In this document: piece after piece, positions 1-10,798 of the stretch
Layout of the letters: each line of letters begins with the position of its first letter
Position numbering within the stretch: the first letter of the stretch is position 1
Source: Isoetes taiwanensis
Lineage: Eukaryota; Streptophyta; Lycopodiopsida; Isoetales; Isoetaceae
DNA length: 64,000 nt
Assembly (NCBI GenBank): GCA_021234155.1
Contig: JAJEKV010000005.1
Coordinates: 24,319,584 to 24,383,583 of the forward strand
Direction of reading: 5' to 3'
Made by a program: the position numbers and the translations under genes
The notes under the pieces: generated by a model
Database searches by the model: none
Told to the model about the DNA's origin: nothing
Seen by the model: the letters and a program-made list of their open reading frames with translations, nothing else

Positions 1-872
1 CAAGATCTGGACGATCCTTGAAGTTCTTGAGCTCTCCTCAACTGGATCTACAAGATTTAGTTGACATTACTTTCAGAAATTACCTTATGACTTTTGATGA
101 TTATTTTCTTGTACTTGAAGCTATGAAGCATCCTTATCTGTTGTTATCTTGATATATTTACCTTCATATCAATTCAAATTGACTGTCAAGTTGTTGAATT
201 TGTCTCTGATATTTTCCTTAGCAATTCTTGCCACAAAAAATTCTATAGAAAAACCCCTGAGTGTTTTTTAGCGCCCTTGGCCTGTCTGTCACCTATCCTT
301 GGGTGTTAAGAAAGCCAAAGGAGTTGGAATCATTCAAAAATACCAAGTGTAGCTCAAATTCAAAAAAATTGCTCTCGGTATTTTGCCAAATCCAGTCACA
401 AAAAATACCTATACACCTCCAAACTAAGATTTGACTGCTTGCCTCTCTTCCCCAACACCATTGCAACATATCTGCTTTGGAAATTCTCAAAAAAAAGTGA
501 TTGGCAACTCCAAATCTCAATTCCCGATCACTGTTTTCTACATTTGACCTCTATTGACCAAAATTTGACCTCATTTTAAGCTCGAATAACTCACAGATTA
601 AATCTCTGACTTGGTCAGAGGCTTTACTGTTGGTTACCTACAACTTTTTTGACCAAGTCTACAGCATCTGACTCAAAAAATCGATCTGCATCCCAACACC
701 ACAATTGTTTTGGCAAAGGTACCATTTTTTGAAAATGGGAAAGGTATAGAACTCAAACTTTTTGAACTTATCTTTGAAATTTTCTTGCATAGACTGATCA
801 CCTTAAGTGATCTGGAGGTCCTAACCCCAATTTGAGTTGTGGTTGACCTATAAGCCAGGTTTAGGGTCAACA
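1..872 (+). repeat. Family A LTR, 3' part
   Basis: Plus-oriented LTR ending in GGTCAACA at 872. It shares the U5 landmarks of the other A LTRs: the GATCAC/GTGATC hairpin, TGGAGGTCCTA and the closing GTTGACC/GGTCAAC inverted repeat. The left part lies outside the window, so I cannot tell a solo LTR from the 3' LTR of an element further left. It directly abuts a minus-strand integrase fragment, so it either inserted there or was joined by deletion. It is visibly diverged from the A5 LTRs, which suggests an older copy. No coding capacity. Confidence 0.85.
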
Positions 873-3021
873 AAAAGGAATACCAAATCTAGAGCAAACA
901 AATTCATGTAAGAATCTTGCAGTGGTGAGGGCATTGGCTTGCGTCAATGGTATGGCCTCTGCCCATTTAGTAAAATAGTCTGTAGCCACAATAATATGCT
1001 GATGTTGACCTGCAGAAGAAGGATTAATAGGACCAATATAATCTAACCCCCAAATTTGAAAAGGTCCTGGGGATATGATAGGATTCAGGGCAGCTGGTAA
1101 TAAAATCCTTTTGCTAAAAATCTGACACTTATTGCAAGTCTTTATGATCTCATAGCAATCTTTAAAAATAGTAGGCCAATAATACCCAGACCTAAGGATC
1201 TTTTTGGCAGTGGTATCCCCAGCAAAATGTCCCCCACAAATACCCTTATGCATCTCCCTAATAATTAAAGCAGATTCATCTTCACTTACACATCTCAGCA
1301 AAATCCCATCTCTATTAATTTTGCACAGAACATTATCTATCAGCTTGAATTGTCTGCACTTGTCCTTGAGTCTTCTTCTTTGATTTGAAGTGAGATTTGG
1401 GGAGATGACCCCATGTTGTAAAAAATCTCTAATGGGTTGCTGCCATCCTCCTTTGACTTGATCTTCTTGAGTTTCCTCTAGATGTGCTACTGCAAGTGAG
1501 GTATCAGTAGTATTCAATTCATCTTCATGATCAAAAAATATATAAGGCAAGTAGAGGCTAGGATTTCGTGTCAAGTGCAACTCTTTTACAGAGATATCAT
1601 AACTTTGCAACTTACAAGCCCACCTCTGAATTTTTGGTTTATTGGTTGCTTTACCAAATAGCAATCCCATTGGATTTTGCTTCATATGAACTTGAACTTG
1701 GCTTTTCAGAAGTAGGTGCCCTTGCCTATTGATGAGGAACATGAGAGCAGCAGCACTTTTTTCTATTCGGTGTATCTTTCTTCAAGGGCGCAGACCATTG
1801 TTTGCTTTGCAAAAACTATGGTGTGCTTATCCCGCAAAATGGCTAAACCTATAGCCTTTTTAGTAACTTGATGATATAAACCTCAAATGGCAGGCTCAAA
1901 TCTGGTTTTTTTAAAAGGGTAGCTTCACATATGGATAAAATAAGAAAGTCAAAAGCTTCTTGGCATTTTGGAGTCCATGTGATAGGTATGTGCTTGCTTT
2001 CAGATTTAGAAAACTTCCCTATCCTGGTCAACCTAGACATAGGACTTAAGATATGAGCAAAATTTGGAATATACATCCTAAGGAAACTTGTCATACCAAT
2101 AAAACTCTTAACCTGCTTCAAATTCTTGGGAGGTACTAATTTTTTGAGAGCTTCAATTTTATCTTGAGCAACTTGAATACCTTGGCTGGATACTTCATGT
2201 CCCAAAAGTTGTCCTTTGGATGCAAAAAAGATGCATTTTTTGGATTTAGATTGACTCCTGCAATCCTGCATAAAGAGCAGACTTTTGCAAGCAATTCCAC
2301 ATGGTTATTAGAATGAGAACCCAAACAAAGGTCATCTAGATACACTCTAAATTCTTCAGCAGCCATGGTTTTGAAAATGATATCCATTGCTCTTTGGAAA
2401 GTGGCTGGGGCATTCATTAGGCCAAATGGCATTCTTTTCATAGCATAGGTACCCTGTGGAGTGATAAATGAAGTCTTTGGCTGGTCTTCCTCTTTGATGC
2501 TAATCTGGTTTGAACCCGAAAAACCATCCAAAATGAGTACATGTCTTTCCCTGCAACAGCATATAGAATTCCTTCCAAAAAGGGCAAAGGATAACAATCT
2601 TTTATGGTGGCTTTGTTCAAATCTCGATAATCTATGCAAATTCTCAAAGTTCCATTCTTTTTTTCCACTGGAACAATGCAGGATACCCATTCAGGGTTAA
2701 TGATTTCTACAATGACACCTGCACCCAACATCTTATGCAATTCATCTTTGATTAGATCTAAAAGTGAAGCATTTATTCTTCTTAACCTCCACGGAAGACA
2801 GGCTTACACCCTTCCTTAATTTTAATTTCAAATTGACATACCTCCTCTTTGATACCAATAAGCTCAGAATAATCCCAGGCAAACACATCACTTCTCTCTT
2901 CAAAGAATTTATTGATCTCTTCCTTGTTTTGTGTGTCAAAAAGATCTCCCACAAACGAGAGTTCTTTGCTGGCCATTTTATTAATTACAACCTCATTGGT
3001 TTCCTTTTTCCTGTGATGCAT
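873..3021 (-). pseudogene. A1 pol remnant: RT, RNase H-like, integrase N-half
   Basis: Read right to left: linker with VFAWDYSEL near 2870, RT with PVEKKNG, RICIDYRDLNKA, FGLMNAPATFQ and the active site YLDDL near 2340, then RT thumb (LKQVKSFIGMTSFLRMYIP, 2050-2130). Next comes the RNase H-like connection (1590-1900) and integrase with the zinc-binding HHCC (MHKGICGGH, then CNKCQ, 1120-1260) and the first catalytic Asp in WGLDYIGP near 1045. The fragment stops after RFGIP, before the second Asp and the Glu, so integrase is incomplete. At least four frame changes separate the pieces (breaks near 1745, 2270, 2440 and 2750). Confidence 0.85.
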
Positions 3022-4212
3022 TTATAACTAATATAGGACAAAATTCCTTAGCCTCATCCTCATCAAAGATCTTCTCCGGGATAGCTCCCTCGGATAGATA
3101 AGTCATTAAAGTATCCCTGCGACAAAGCATCAGCTTCCCAATTCGTTCCCTTGGGATATGAGTAATTTCCCAAGAAGTAAAAGTAAGCAAGCATTCCCAT
3201 TACCTGATTTCTCAAGGATTCCATGTCGACATTCTTGGCACGATACTCACCATTAACACAATGCGCACACTAACCGAGAATCTCCATAGATGTGTATGAC
3301 TGAAATATCCATAGCCTTGGCTTCTTGAAGACCTGCAATCAAAGCTTTGTACTCTGCTACATTAGAAGTGATTTGGGGAAAAATCCTTCCTACCTTAGCC
3401 AAAAGTTTATTGGAGGTATCCTTCAAGATGGTCAGCAGATGAAGCTACACTCAATTTTTTGAAATCCCTCCATCAAACCACAAGCATCCTTTTTTCCCAT
3501 TCTCAGAAGGTAGTGCACACTCTCTAATCAAAGGAATCAGATCCGTTTCCTTTGTGCTAGGGGTTGCTAAACTATAAGATCCTAGGGGCTCTTCTATAAG
3601 CATTTCTTTAACAAAATGTACCTCTTCCCTGAAGCCATAAGAACCATCCTGATTGTAAATTGTGGCTACTTGAGTGCCATTTGAAATGGTGCATCTCCCT
3701 TCAGACCAGATTGGTCTAGCATCAACTGTAGCCATCCACCTTCTACCTAGCAGGAGATCATATATATATGCATCTTCTCCTAAATCTTCAAAGGCAACAA
3801 CAACAAAATTGGCAGCTACAACAATGCCTTCAGTATTAACAGGAATTTTAGTCACAATTCCAACTGGTGCTATTTTAGCATTAGAAAAAGATTTTAACAA
3901 AACAGATGACCTTTTATCTATCTCAAACCCACATTTTTTCATGACATGATAAGTCATGATATTTAGAGGTGAGCCTCCATCTAGCAACACATTGGAAAAA
4001 GAATAACCTCCTAGGGTAGCTGAACACATAAATGCACCTGGGTCTTCCTCATTTTGAGCTAAAATAAGATTAGTAGCATTTGCAACACCTACACAAGCCA
4101 CTGCCTCACTAAAAGTAGTTTGTTGTAATAACTTTTTCCTATAACCAGGGGCAATTTTTAATAAGGTAAATAAATCCACACTTACTTTGGAATTTTTCAG
4201 TAGAACATCCAA
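2993..4212 (-). pseudogene. A1 protease and upstream RNase H remnant
   Basis: The 253-codon open piece 3451-4212 carries the aspartic protease with VLLDGGSPLNIM near 3965-4000 (Asp-Gly-Gly in place of the usual Asp-Thr/Ser-Gly) and the conserved flap-side stretch DLLLGRRWMATVDARPIW. It ends with CLWFDGGISKN, which holds the first catalytic Asp of an RNase H. The RNase H middle (3240-3450) and end (SWEITHIPRE, 3150-3190) are present but out of frame. The order protease, RNase H, RT is the same in every copy in the window. Confidence 0.82.
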
Positions 4213-4256
4213 CTCATCCAGATCTTGATCTTTCTTACCATACTTTTGTTGAGGAG

Positions 4257-5570
4257 GTGGAGCTATTTCTTGAGGAGAAACAAGAGGTAATGGTAATGTT
4301 GACTTTCTGGATTGCTCTGGAGCAAACTATTAGGCTCAGCAGGTCTATGGATCTCATCCATGCTTCTGGTTTGTACCACCATTACTTCCTCCGTTTTTGG
4401 CATCTCGTAGCTTTGCACAAATCTTATAGAACTAGTAGGTTCAACAAATCTCACATGAGGAGTTGCCTCAGATTTCTTCTCTCTTTCCTGCTTGGCAAAA
4501 TATTCTTTGACAGTACACCTAAGATCAGTATGGCCAATTTCTTTGCAAAAAGCACAGACTGGACACTCCCTTCCAAAGTGACCTTTCTTTTTACATTTAG
4601 GACATATTTGCCAATAACAAATATCAGCTGGATGTGAAGTTCTATTACAATGAATACACTCAGGATAAGTTCTACGATTACGCTTGCTTTTGAGCTCCAC
4701 AAGTTGCTTAGTTACCTCTGCTAAAGCCTCAGTTACCTTTGTCAAGTCAGCTTTAACCTCTGAGATTTGAGAATCAGCCTCTTCCTCTTTGGTCTTTTTC
4801 TTTTCTTTATGCACAGCATAGATAGGAACAGAGTGGTGATGTTCATAAGGGCCATCAATGGCATTAGGATAAAAGGGGTCATCTTTGAAAGCTATGATGT
4901 TTTTCGGTAGGATAGAGAGCATTTTGGTTAATTCGGTAGTCTTGGCAAAAACTTTGTAGATGGAGTCAAAACCTTCAGCACTTGTATCTTGATAAGCTTT
5001 CTATGAATTTCTGGTCTAGAAGATAGGCCTTTGATAAAAGAGGATACCAAGAAAAGCGTGGGGACAGTAACTTGGCATTTCTGACATCTACTCATAAAGG
5101 TGCTGAATCTTTCCTTATCTTGGCTAACACTTTCACCTGCATAAAAGAGAAATTTTGCAATTCATTAACAAGATCCTTAGGGAGCAACAAGCTTTCCAAA
5201 CCTGTCTAAAACTTAGTAACAAGATCATCCCAAGAAGTGGTTCCCATAAGCTTTTCATAAGTCACCAAGCACCCGACTTCACTCTCCTCTTTAAAACACT
5301 TTTCAAATTGTGAGAACTTGCAACCTTTCTTGAAGCCATAATCCCTGTAGTAATCTTCAAAATTCTTAGAAAAGTATTAGCACTCATCTTTGGAATCAAA
5401 AAAGTAGGCAATGGAGTAGGCACATTTAATTCAAGCTCGTAAGGTAAACCTTGAAGTAATCCAGTTGAAAAACTTGGGGGAAGAGATCTATCTCTGCAGG
5501 GTTCTGAAGTATCATGGTCTTCCATTGATATTGGTTCTTGCTCTGCTGGAAATTTCTGCTTTGGAGCCAT
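4257..5570 (-). pseudogene. A1 gag remnant with three zinc knuckles
   Basis: The start is the ATG at 5570 (MAPKQKFPAEQEP), about 40 nt after the LTR end, as in the other A copies. The capsid-like part has YYRDYGFKKGCKL-type residues around 5330 but is frameshifted between 4930 and 5260. The 219-codon piece 4263-4922 holds three tandem CX2CX4HX4C knuckles (CIHC..., CPKC..., CAFC..., about 4520-4670). These are nucleocapsid RNA-binding modules. The link to protease is broken near 4250. Confidence 0.82.
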
Positions 5571-5591
5571 GAGTTCTCAATCCAGGTAGAG

Positions 5592-5609
5592 ATCTCGGTA
5601 AAACCTCCA
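5592..5609 (-). other. Primer-binding site, tRNA-Gln type (A1)
   Basis: Minus strand reads TGGAGGTTTTACCGAGAT, three bases after the LTR end CAACA. It pairs with the 3' end of eukaryotic tRNA-Gln (CTCGGTAGAACCTCCA type) with one C-to-T change relative to the other A copies. Confidence 0.75.
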
Positions 5610-5612
5610 AAA

Positions 5613-7554
5613 TGTTGACCCTAAACCTGGCTTAAAGGTCAACCACAAGGAACCAACTTGAGTTTTCACTCAAATTGGGGTTAGAACCTCCAGATCACTT
5701 AAGGTGATCAATCTATGCAAGATAATTTCAAAGACAAGTTCAAAAATTTGAAGTTTTATACCTTTCCCATTTCCAGAAATTGACACCTTTGCCAAAACAA
5801 GTTGTGGTGTTGATATGCAGATCGATTTTTTGGGTCAATCACTGTAGACTTGGTCAAAAAAGTTGTAGGTAACCAATAGTAAAGCCTCTGACCAAGTCAG
5901 AAACTTAGTTTGTGAGTTATTCGAGCTCAAAGTGCAGTCAAAATTTGGTCAATAGCAGTCAAATCTGAAAAACAGTGATCAGAGATTGGGATTTTGGAGA
6001 TGCCAAACGAATTTTTGAGAATTTCCAAAGCAAATATGCTGTAATGATGATGAGGAATATAGGCAAGTGATCAGATTTCCATTTGAATAGGCAAAAGCAT
6101 TTTTTGTCGCTGAATTTGGCAAAATACTGATCAAGAAACGATCAAAAGCGAGAATGCAAAATTTCTAACTTCGAGTTGTGAGTGGAATTTTTGGATTTTT
6201 CAAAACATATGGGCTCCAGATGTCTCAAGGGTTGATGGCAAATGGGCCAAAAGCAATCAAAAGTGCAAGGAAATTTTCGTAGAATTTTGAATAGGCAGTA
6301 AAATTGTAAAAAATCATAACAGAGATAATTTCTTCAAGTAGGTATCAAATTTCATTGATGTGGAGGTAGATCATTCATAAAAATGTTGGATAATAATACT
6401 TCAGTACTTCAAAATCAACTTCATGTCAATAAATAATTTCAATAGGTAATTTCCAACCAAATCTCTTGGGACTTGATGGGGGAGTACTTTCGAGTCTTCT
6501 CAAATCATTCTAGTCATGCTCAGCAATGATCACGATAAGATTTATGCGCTTACAGGCCTTCAAGAAAATTCTTTTGTCGAATCCCAAGTATATATTTTAG
6601 TTTTCAAATGTTTGCTTGATCTTAGCCTTAATTGATGGGTTTATTCGGTTCATAAAAAGCGGGAAGGTGAAAATAGGTAAGTTCGAGGGGTTTGGATCCA
6701 AATTCGGCATGATTCGAGGTGGAGGCAGAAATTTTAGGGTTCTTGGCGTATTTTTTCCCGAAAATAAGCGACATCGATTTCGATATTTTAGCCCGTATAT
6801 CCCTGGAATATCTTTGTATTCTTCCATTTTTGCAAAAGCTAGGCTAAGGTTTTAAAGAGTCACTCATAAAAATTTGAAGGGGTGAATCATCTTAGCAATG
6901 GCAACCCTAATTTTTTGGGAATATACCAAGTTCTTGGGCATAATGATCGGGAATATTCCATAAGGTATACAAGTGGCATGGCATCATGATAAAAGAATTG
7001 CAAAAAAAGGGTTTTGGCTAGGGAAATTTGCAAGAAAAACAAATGGCATAAGAAGTGAGAAGATATAGAGGCAATGGGGAGGATAATTCATGGGGAATGT
7101 GGATGTAGTAGAGAAAGAGAAAATTGAGCAAAGCATAATAAGGTATGCAAAGGTAAACAAAAGGGGGTATGGTATGGGAAAAATGGCTAGAAAATCTCAA
7201 GGAATAGAAATAGAATATGAATAATAATGGGATGAGGATGGCTAAGGGATAAAATCAAGCACCATGGGGTCTTCCAAACTTTTGACTTCCAATCTTCAAA
7301 AAAATGTCTTCCAAACTTCATAACCCAGAATCTTCTAGAGCATATTCTTGACTAAGCATTTTGACCTCAAATAAAGTACCTCATGTGAATTTGAACCTTG
7401 AGCACTTGTTGTCCTGAAGAATGAACATCTTTCAACCTCCACATCAATGTTGAATACCAAGAATCTTCCAAACTTTGACCTAGTTTTTTAAGATAAATTG
7501 ACCTAGTTTAAATGCATAGACCACAATTAGTATGTTGCCCTTTGGGGGCAACAG
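5613..7554 (-). repeat. Family A 5' LTR of A1
   Basis: Full-length LTR of 1942 bp. On the plus strand it starts TGTTGACC and ends GGGCAACA. Its biological 5' end is the palindrome TGTTGCCC, loop CCAAA, GGGCAACA. A TATA-like ATATATA lies near 6590 on the minus strand. It holds no supported gene; small ORFs inside it are not conserved among LTR copies. Confidence 0.88.
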
Positions 7555-8877
7555 CCATGTTGTATGTCTACCCTATGGAATATTCCTCACTATGATGCCC
7601 AAACTTGGCATATTCCCAAAAACATTAGGGTTACTATTGCCTAGGTGACCCAATTCTTCAATTATCTCATGAGTGACCTTTTAAAACCATGGCCATGCTT
7701 TTTAAAATTATAAAATACGGCATATTCCTGGTTTATACCTCAAGAAATACGGTCACCATATCGCGCGAATTCTCAGAAAATACATCTGCTTCTAACCTAA
7801 ATCTGGAAATGAGCTCAAATCACGCCGGAATCGAATTCTTAAGCTTTAAAAACTGCCTAATCCTGGACTCCCGCTCTCAAGCATCATATTAAGCCTAAGT
7901 CTAAGCACTAAGATGCCGGAATCATTAAATCTAAACTTATATACCTGGGGATCATTGACAGAAGTTTTTTGAAGGCCCAGACGCATCAAACCTCGACATT
8001 GATACATGCTGAGCATGATCTGAAGACGTTCTTGAAGTCTCTGAGTGTTCCACAGTCTAATCTGAGAAGATTGGACTGATATTATTGATTTGATACTATT
8101 TATTGACCTTCTAAGCCATTTTGATGATTGATCTATGTTCCTAAGATTCTTATTCACCTTGTATTACCTTCATATCAATGAAAATTGATTGCCAAGTATT
8201 CAAAAAGTCGACTGTCATGATCCTTTAGTATTTTTGCATCACAAACATTTTTACAGTAAAGAGTTCCTTTATTTTTTCCTGCATATGACTATCTGCACCT
8301 CATCTCCCACCTTATTTGCACCTGTGTGCACAAAAACTTCGAAAGAATCCCATTCCAAACTCAAGTTACCATCTTTTGCATTCTGTCTGATACAAATTTA
8401 GACTGATATCCACAAAACAGTGCCAAAAAAATAGTTTTAGTGATTCAAATCATGATTTGACAATATGCACCTTACCTTTGAAGTCTATATTGCATCTTAG
8501 TTTTGGAATTTCTCCAAATTTCAACCTACAACTCAAGTTATAAAACTCTGAGCTCTGTTTTTAGTTTTGACTGATATTGACCAAAATTTGACCCAACTTT
8601 GAGATCGAATATCTCACAAATTAAAACTCAGACTTGGTCAAGATCTTTACCCTTGCTTGCCTACAACTTTTCTGAACAAGTCACAGTCAACTGACCTTAC
8701 GGGGTCCAAATTCCAGAATTGGGAAAGATATGCAAACTCTGTAACTGAGCTTTTTCTTTGGAAAATTCTTGTGTAGATTGATCACCTTAAGTGATCTGGA
8801 GGTTCTAACCCCAACTTGAGTGAAAACTCAAGTTGGCTTCTTGTGTTTGACTCCCTAGGCCAGGTTGGGGGTCAACA
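7555..8877 (+). repeat. Family A 5' LTR of A2, 5'-truncated
   Basis: Plus-oriented LTR lacking about the first 500 bp. The left edge is the end of the A1 LTR at 7554. It ends GGGGGTCAACA at 8877 and is followed by a primer-binding site and gag, so it is the 5' LTR of A2. The U5 folds are especially clear here (8780-8836). A TATA-like TTATATA occurs near 7938. Confidence 0.85.
8780..8836 (+). other. U5 double hairpin with embedded primer-site-like 11-mer
   Basis: Hairpin 1: GATCAC (8780-8785), loop CTTAA, GTGATC (8791-8796). It is followed at 8797-8807 by TGGAGGTTCTA, identical to the first 11 bases of the primer-binding site. Hairpin 2: CCAACTTGAGT (8811-8821), loop GAAA, ACTCAAGTTGG (8826-8836), a perfect 11-bp stem closed by a GAAA tetraloop. 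Families B and C keep hairpin 1 in the same place with the same loop class; in C the stem is entirely different but still paired. Confidence 0.7.
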
Positions 8878-8880
8878 TCT

Positions 8881-8898
8881 TGGAGGTTCTACCGAGAT
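8881..8898 (+). other. Primer-binding site, tRNA-Gln type (A2)
   Basis: TGGAGGTTCTACCGAGAT begins three bases after the LTR end. Its complement matches the acceptor stem, CCA and T-stem of tRNA-Gln as I recall it (T-stem ending CTCGG, acceptor ending AGAACC, discriminator U). Confidence 0.78.
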
Positions 8899-8918
8899 CT
8901 TCCTGGATCTCAGAACTC

Positions 8919-9790
8919 ATGGCTCCAAAACAAAAATTTCCATCAGAACAAGAACCAGTAGAAGATATTGATGCATCAGATCATTGCAGAGAAAGGCCAT
9001 TGCATTCAAGTTTCTCAAGTAGCCTGCTTCAGAATATGCCATATCAATTTGAATTGAATGTCCCTGTTCCTTTGCCTACTTTTGATTCTAGTGTGAGTGC
9101 TAACAACTTCTTGAGAATATTTGAGGATTATTACAGAGACTATGGCTTCAAGAAGGGCTGCAAGCTCTCAGAGTTTGAAAAATGTTTCAAAGAAGAAAGT
9201 GAGGCTGGTGCTTGGTTAACTTATGAAAAGTTAATGGGCACCACTTCATGGGATGAACTTGTCAAGAAGTTTCTGGATAGATTTGGTAAGTTAGCTGCTC
9301 CAAAAGATTTGGTTAATGAATTGCAAGGTTTCTCTATACATGCAGGAGAGAGTGTGAATTAGTACAAGGAGAGGTTTAGTACATTTATGAGCAGGTGCCA
9401 AAGAGCACAAGTCACCATCCCAACTCTGTTTTTAGTCCTTTGCTTTTATTAATGGTTTGGAAAGAAGACCGGATATCCAAAGGAAGTTGCTCAAGATTCA
9501 ATTTCTTTGAAGGGTTTGATTCCATATACAAAGTCTTTGCCAAAACCAATCGATTTAACTTCGATGCTCTCTACCTTGCACGACAAACATTATGTTCCTC
9601 ACCACAATCATGACCCGTTTTATCGATGCTACCGATGCACATTATGATCACCACCCTTCTATTCCAATTTATGCCATACTGAGAAAGAAAAGAAGAAATC
9701 TAAAGATGAGGAAGCAAGTTCTCGGGTTTGCGAGGTGAAGTCGATTTATCAAAAGTTCTTTGAAGCTCTAGCGAAATAACCAAACAATTG
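8919..9790 (+). pseudogene. A2 gag N-terminal part, disrupted
   Basis: ATG at 8919 (MAPKQKFPSEQEP). Codons read cleanly through the capsid-like region (YYRDYGFKKGCKLSEFEKC, then WDELVKKFLDRFGKL) to a TAG at 9360-9362. The homologous A5 gag has CAG (Gln) there. From about 9430 to 9790 the frame is scrambled. Comparison with A5 gag shows CAG replaced by CGA or CGG and ACTG replaced by CTTTG, matching the error pattern seen elsewhere. The true protein would continue into the piece starting near 9788. Confidence 0.85.
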
Positions 9791-10798
9791 GTTGAACTCA
9801 AGGCTGCAAGAACAGGTAAAACTTACCCTGAATGTATTCATTGCAATAGGAATTCTCACCCATCAGAAATTTGCTATTGGCAAGTGTGCCCCAAATGTAA
9901 TAGAAAAGGCCACTTTGGAAAGGAATGTCCTGTTTGTTCTTTTTGTAAAGAGGTTGGCCATACTGATGCTAGGTGTGCTGTTAAGGAATATTTTGCTAAG
10001 CAGGAAAAAGAGAAGAGACCAGAGTCTAAACCCCATGTGAGATTTGCTGAACCAAGCACCTCTATAAGATTTATTCAAGCTACAAAAGTTCCTAAATCTG
10101 AAGAAGTTATGGTGGTGCAAACTAGAAGCATGAATGAAGCTCAAGTACATGCTGAACCAAGTAGGCATCCTACTGCCAGGCCTTCACCACCTGTAGTGGA
10201 ATCACCTGCTCAAACCATAGCTCCACCCCCTCAGCAAAAATATGGTAAGAAAGATCAAGACTTTGATGAGGTTGATGTTTTGCTTAAAAATTCCAAGGTG
10301 AGTGTGGATCTTTTTACCTTATTAAAGATTGCACCTAGCTACAGAAAAAGGGTACTTCAACAAACTAATGGTGAGGTATTAAATGCTTGTGTGAATTTTA
10401 CTGATGCGACTAACCTTGTTCTAGCACAGAATGAAGAAGACCCTGGTGCATTCATATGTTCAGCTACTTTAGGAGGTTATACCTTCTCAAATGTGTTACT
10501 TGATGGGGGATCTCCCCTAAATATTATGCCATATCATGTTATGAAGAAATGTGGTTTCGAGGTGGACAAGAAAGCTTCTATACTATTGAGATCCTTTTAT
10601 AATGCTAAGATCACTCCCATTGGTGTGGTAACTAAAGTGCCTGTTAATACAGAGGGCATAATTGTAGCTGCCAACTTTATTGTGGTGGCTTTTGAAGACA
10701 TAGGGGATGAGTATGATATCTATGATTTACTTTTAGGAAGGAGGTGGTTAGCTACTGTGGATGCTAGACCAATTTGGTCTCAAAGGAGATGTACCATC
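9788..10798 (+). pseudogene. A2 gag C-terminus fused to protease, cut by insertion
   Basis: One open frame runs from the nucleocapsid into protease without a stop, showing that Gag and Pol are made as one reading frame in this family. It has three CX2CX4HX4C knuckles (about 9835-9980), a Pro-rich linker (APPPQQKYGKK), then VLLDGGSPLNIMP near 10495 and LLLGRRWLATVDARPIW near 10735. The frame is ended at 10799 by the LTR of A3, inserted in RRCTI. CCATC at 10794-10798 is the expected left copy of the A3 target duplication. Confidence 0.88.

Larger units (their letters stand above)
873..7554 (-). mobile_element. Ty3/gypsy family A element A1, 3'-truncated
   Basis: Minus-strand element made of a complete 5' LTR (5613-7554), tRNA-Gln-type primer-binding site, Gag, protease, first RNase H, RT, second RNase H and the N-terminal half of integrase. 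The rest of integrase, the 3' UTR and the 3' LTR are missing because a plus-oriented LTR abuts at 872/873. The reading frames are broken by many indels, some at homopolymers and CAG/CTG sites. Bases just right of the LTR (7555-7559, GCCAT) would be one copy of its target duplication; the other side is lost. Confidence 0.88.

Noticed and set aside
6616-6855. ORFs inside LTRs (for example 6616-6855, 43595-43879, 63639-63923, 20566-20817, 46190-46448)
   Set aside because: Repeated only because the LTRs are repeated; frames are not kept between copies and show no motifs.
7537-7554. TGTTGCCCTTTGGGGGCAACA as a rho-independent-type terminator
   Set aside because: It is the LTR terminal palindrome of family A, found at every LTR start, in a eukaryotic genome.
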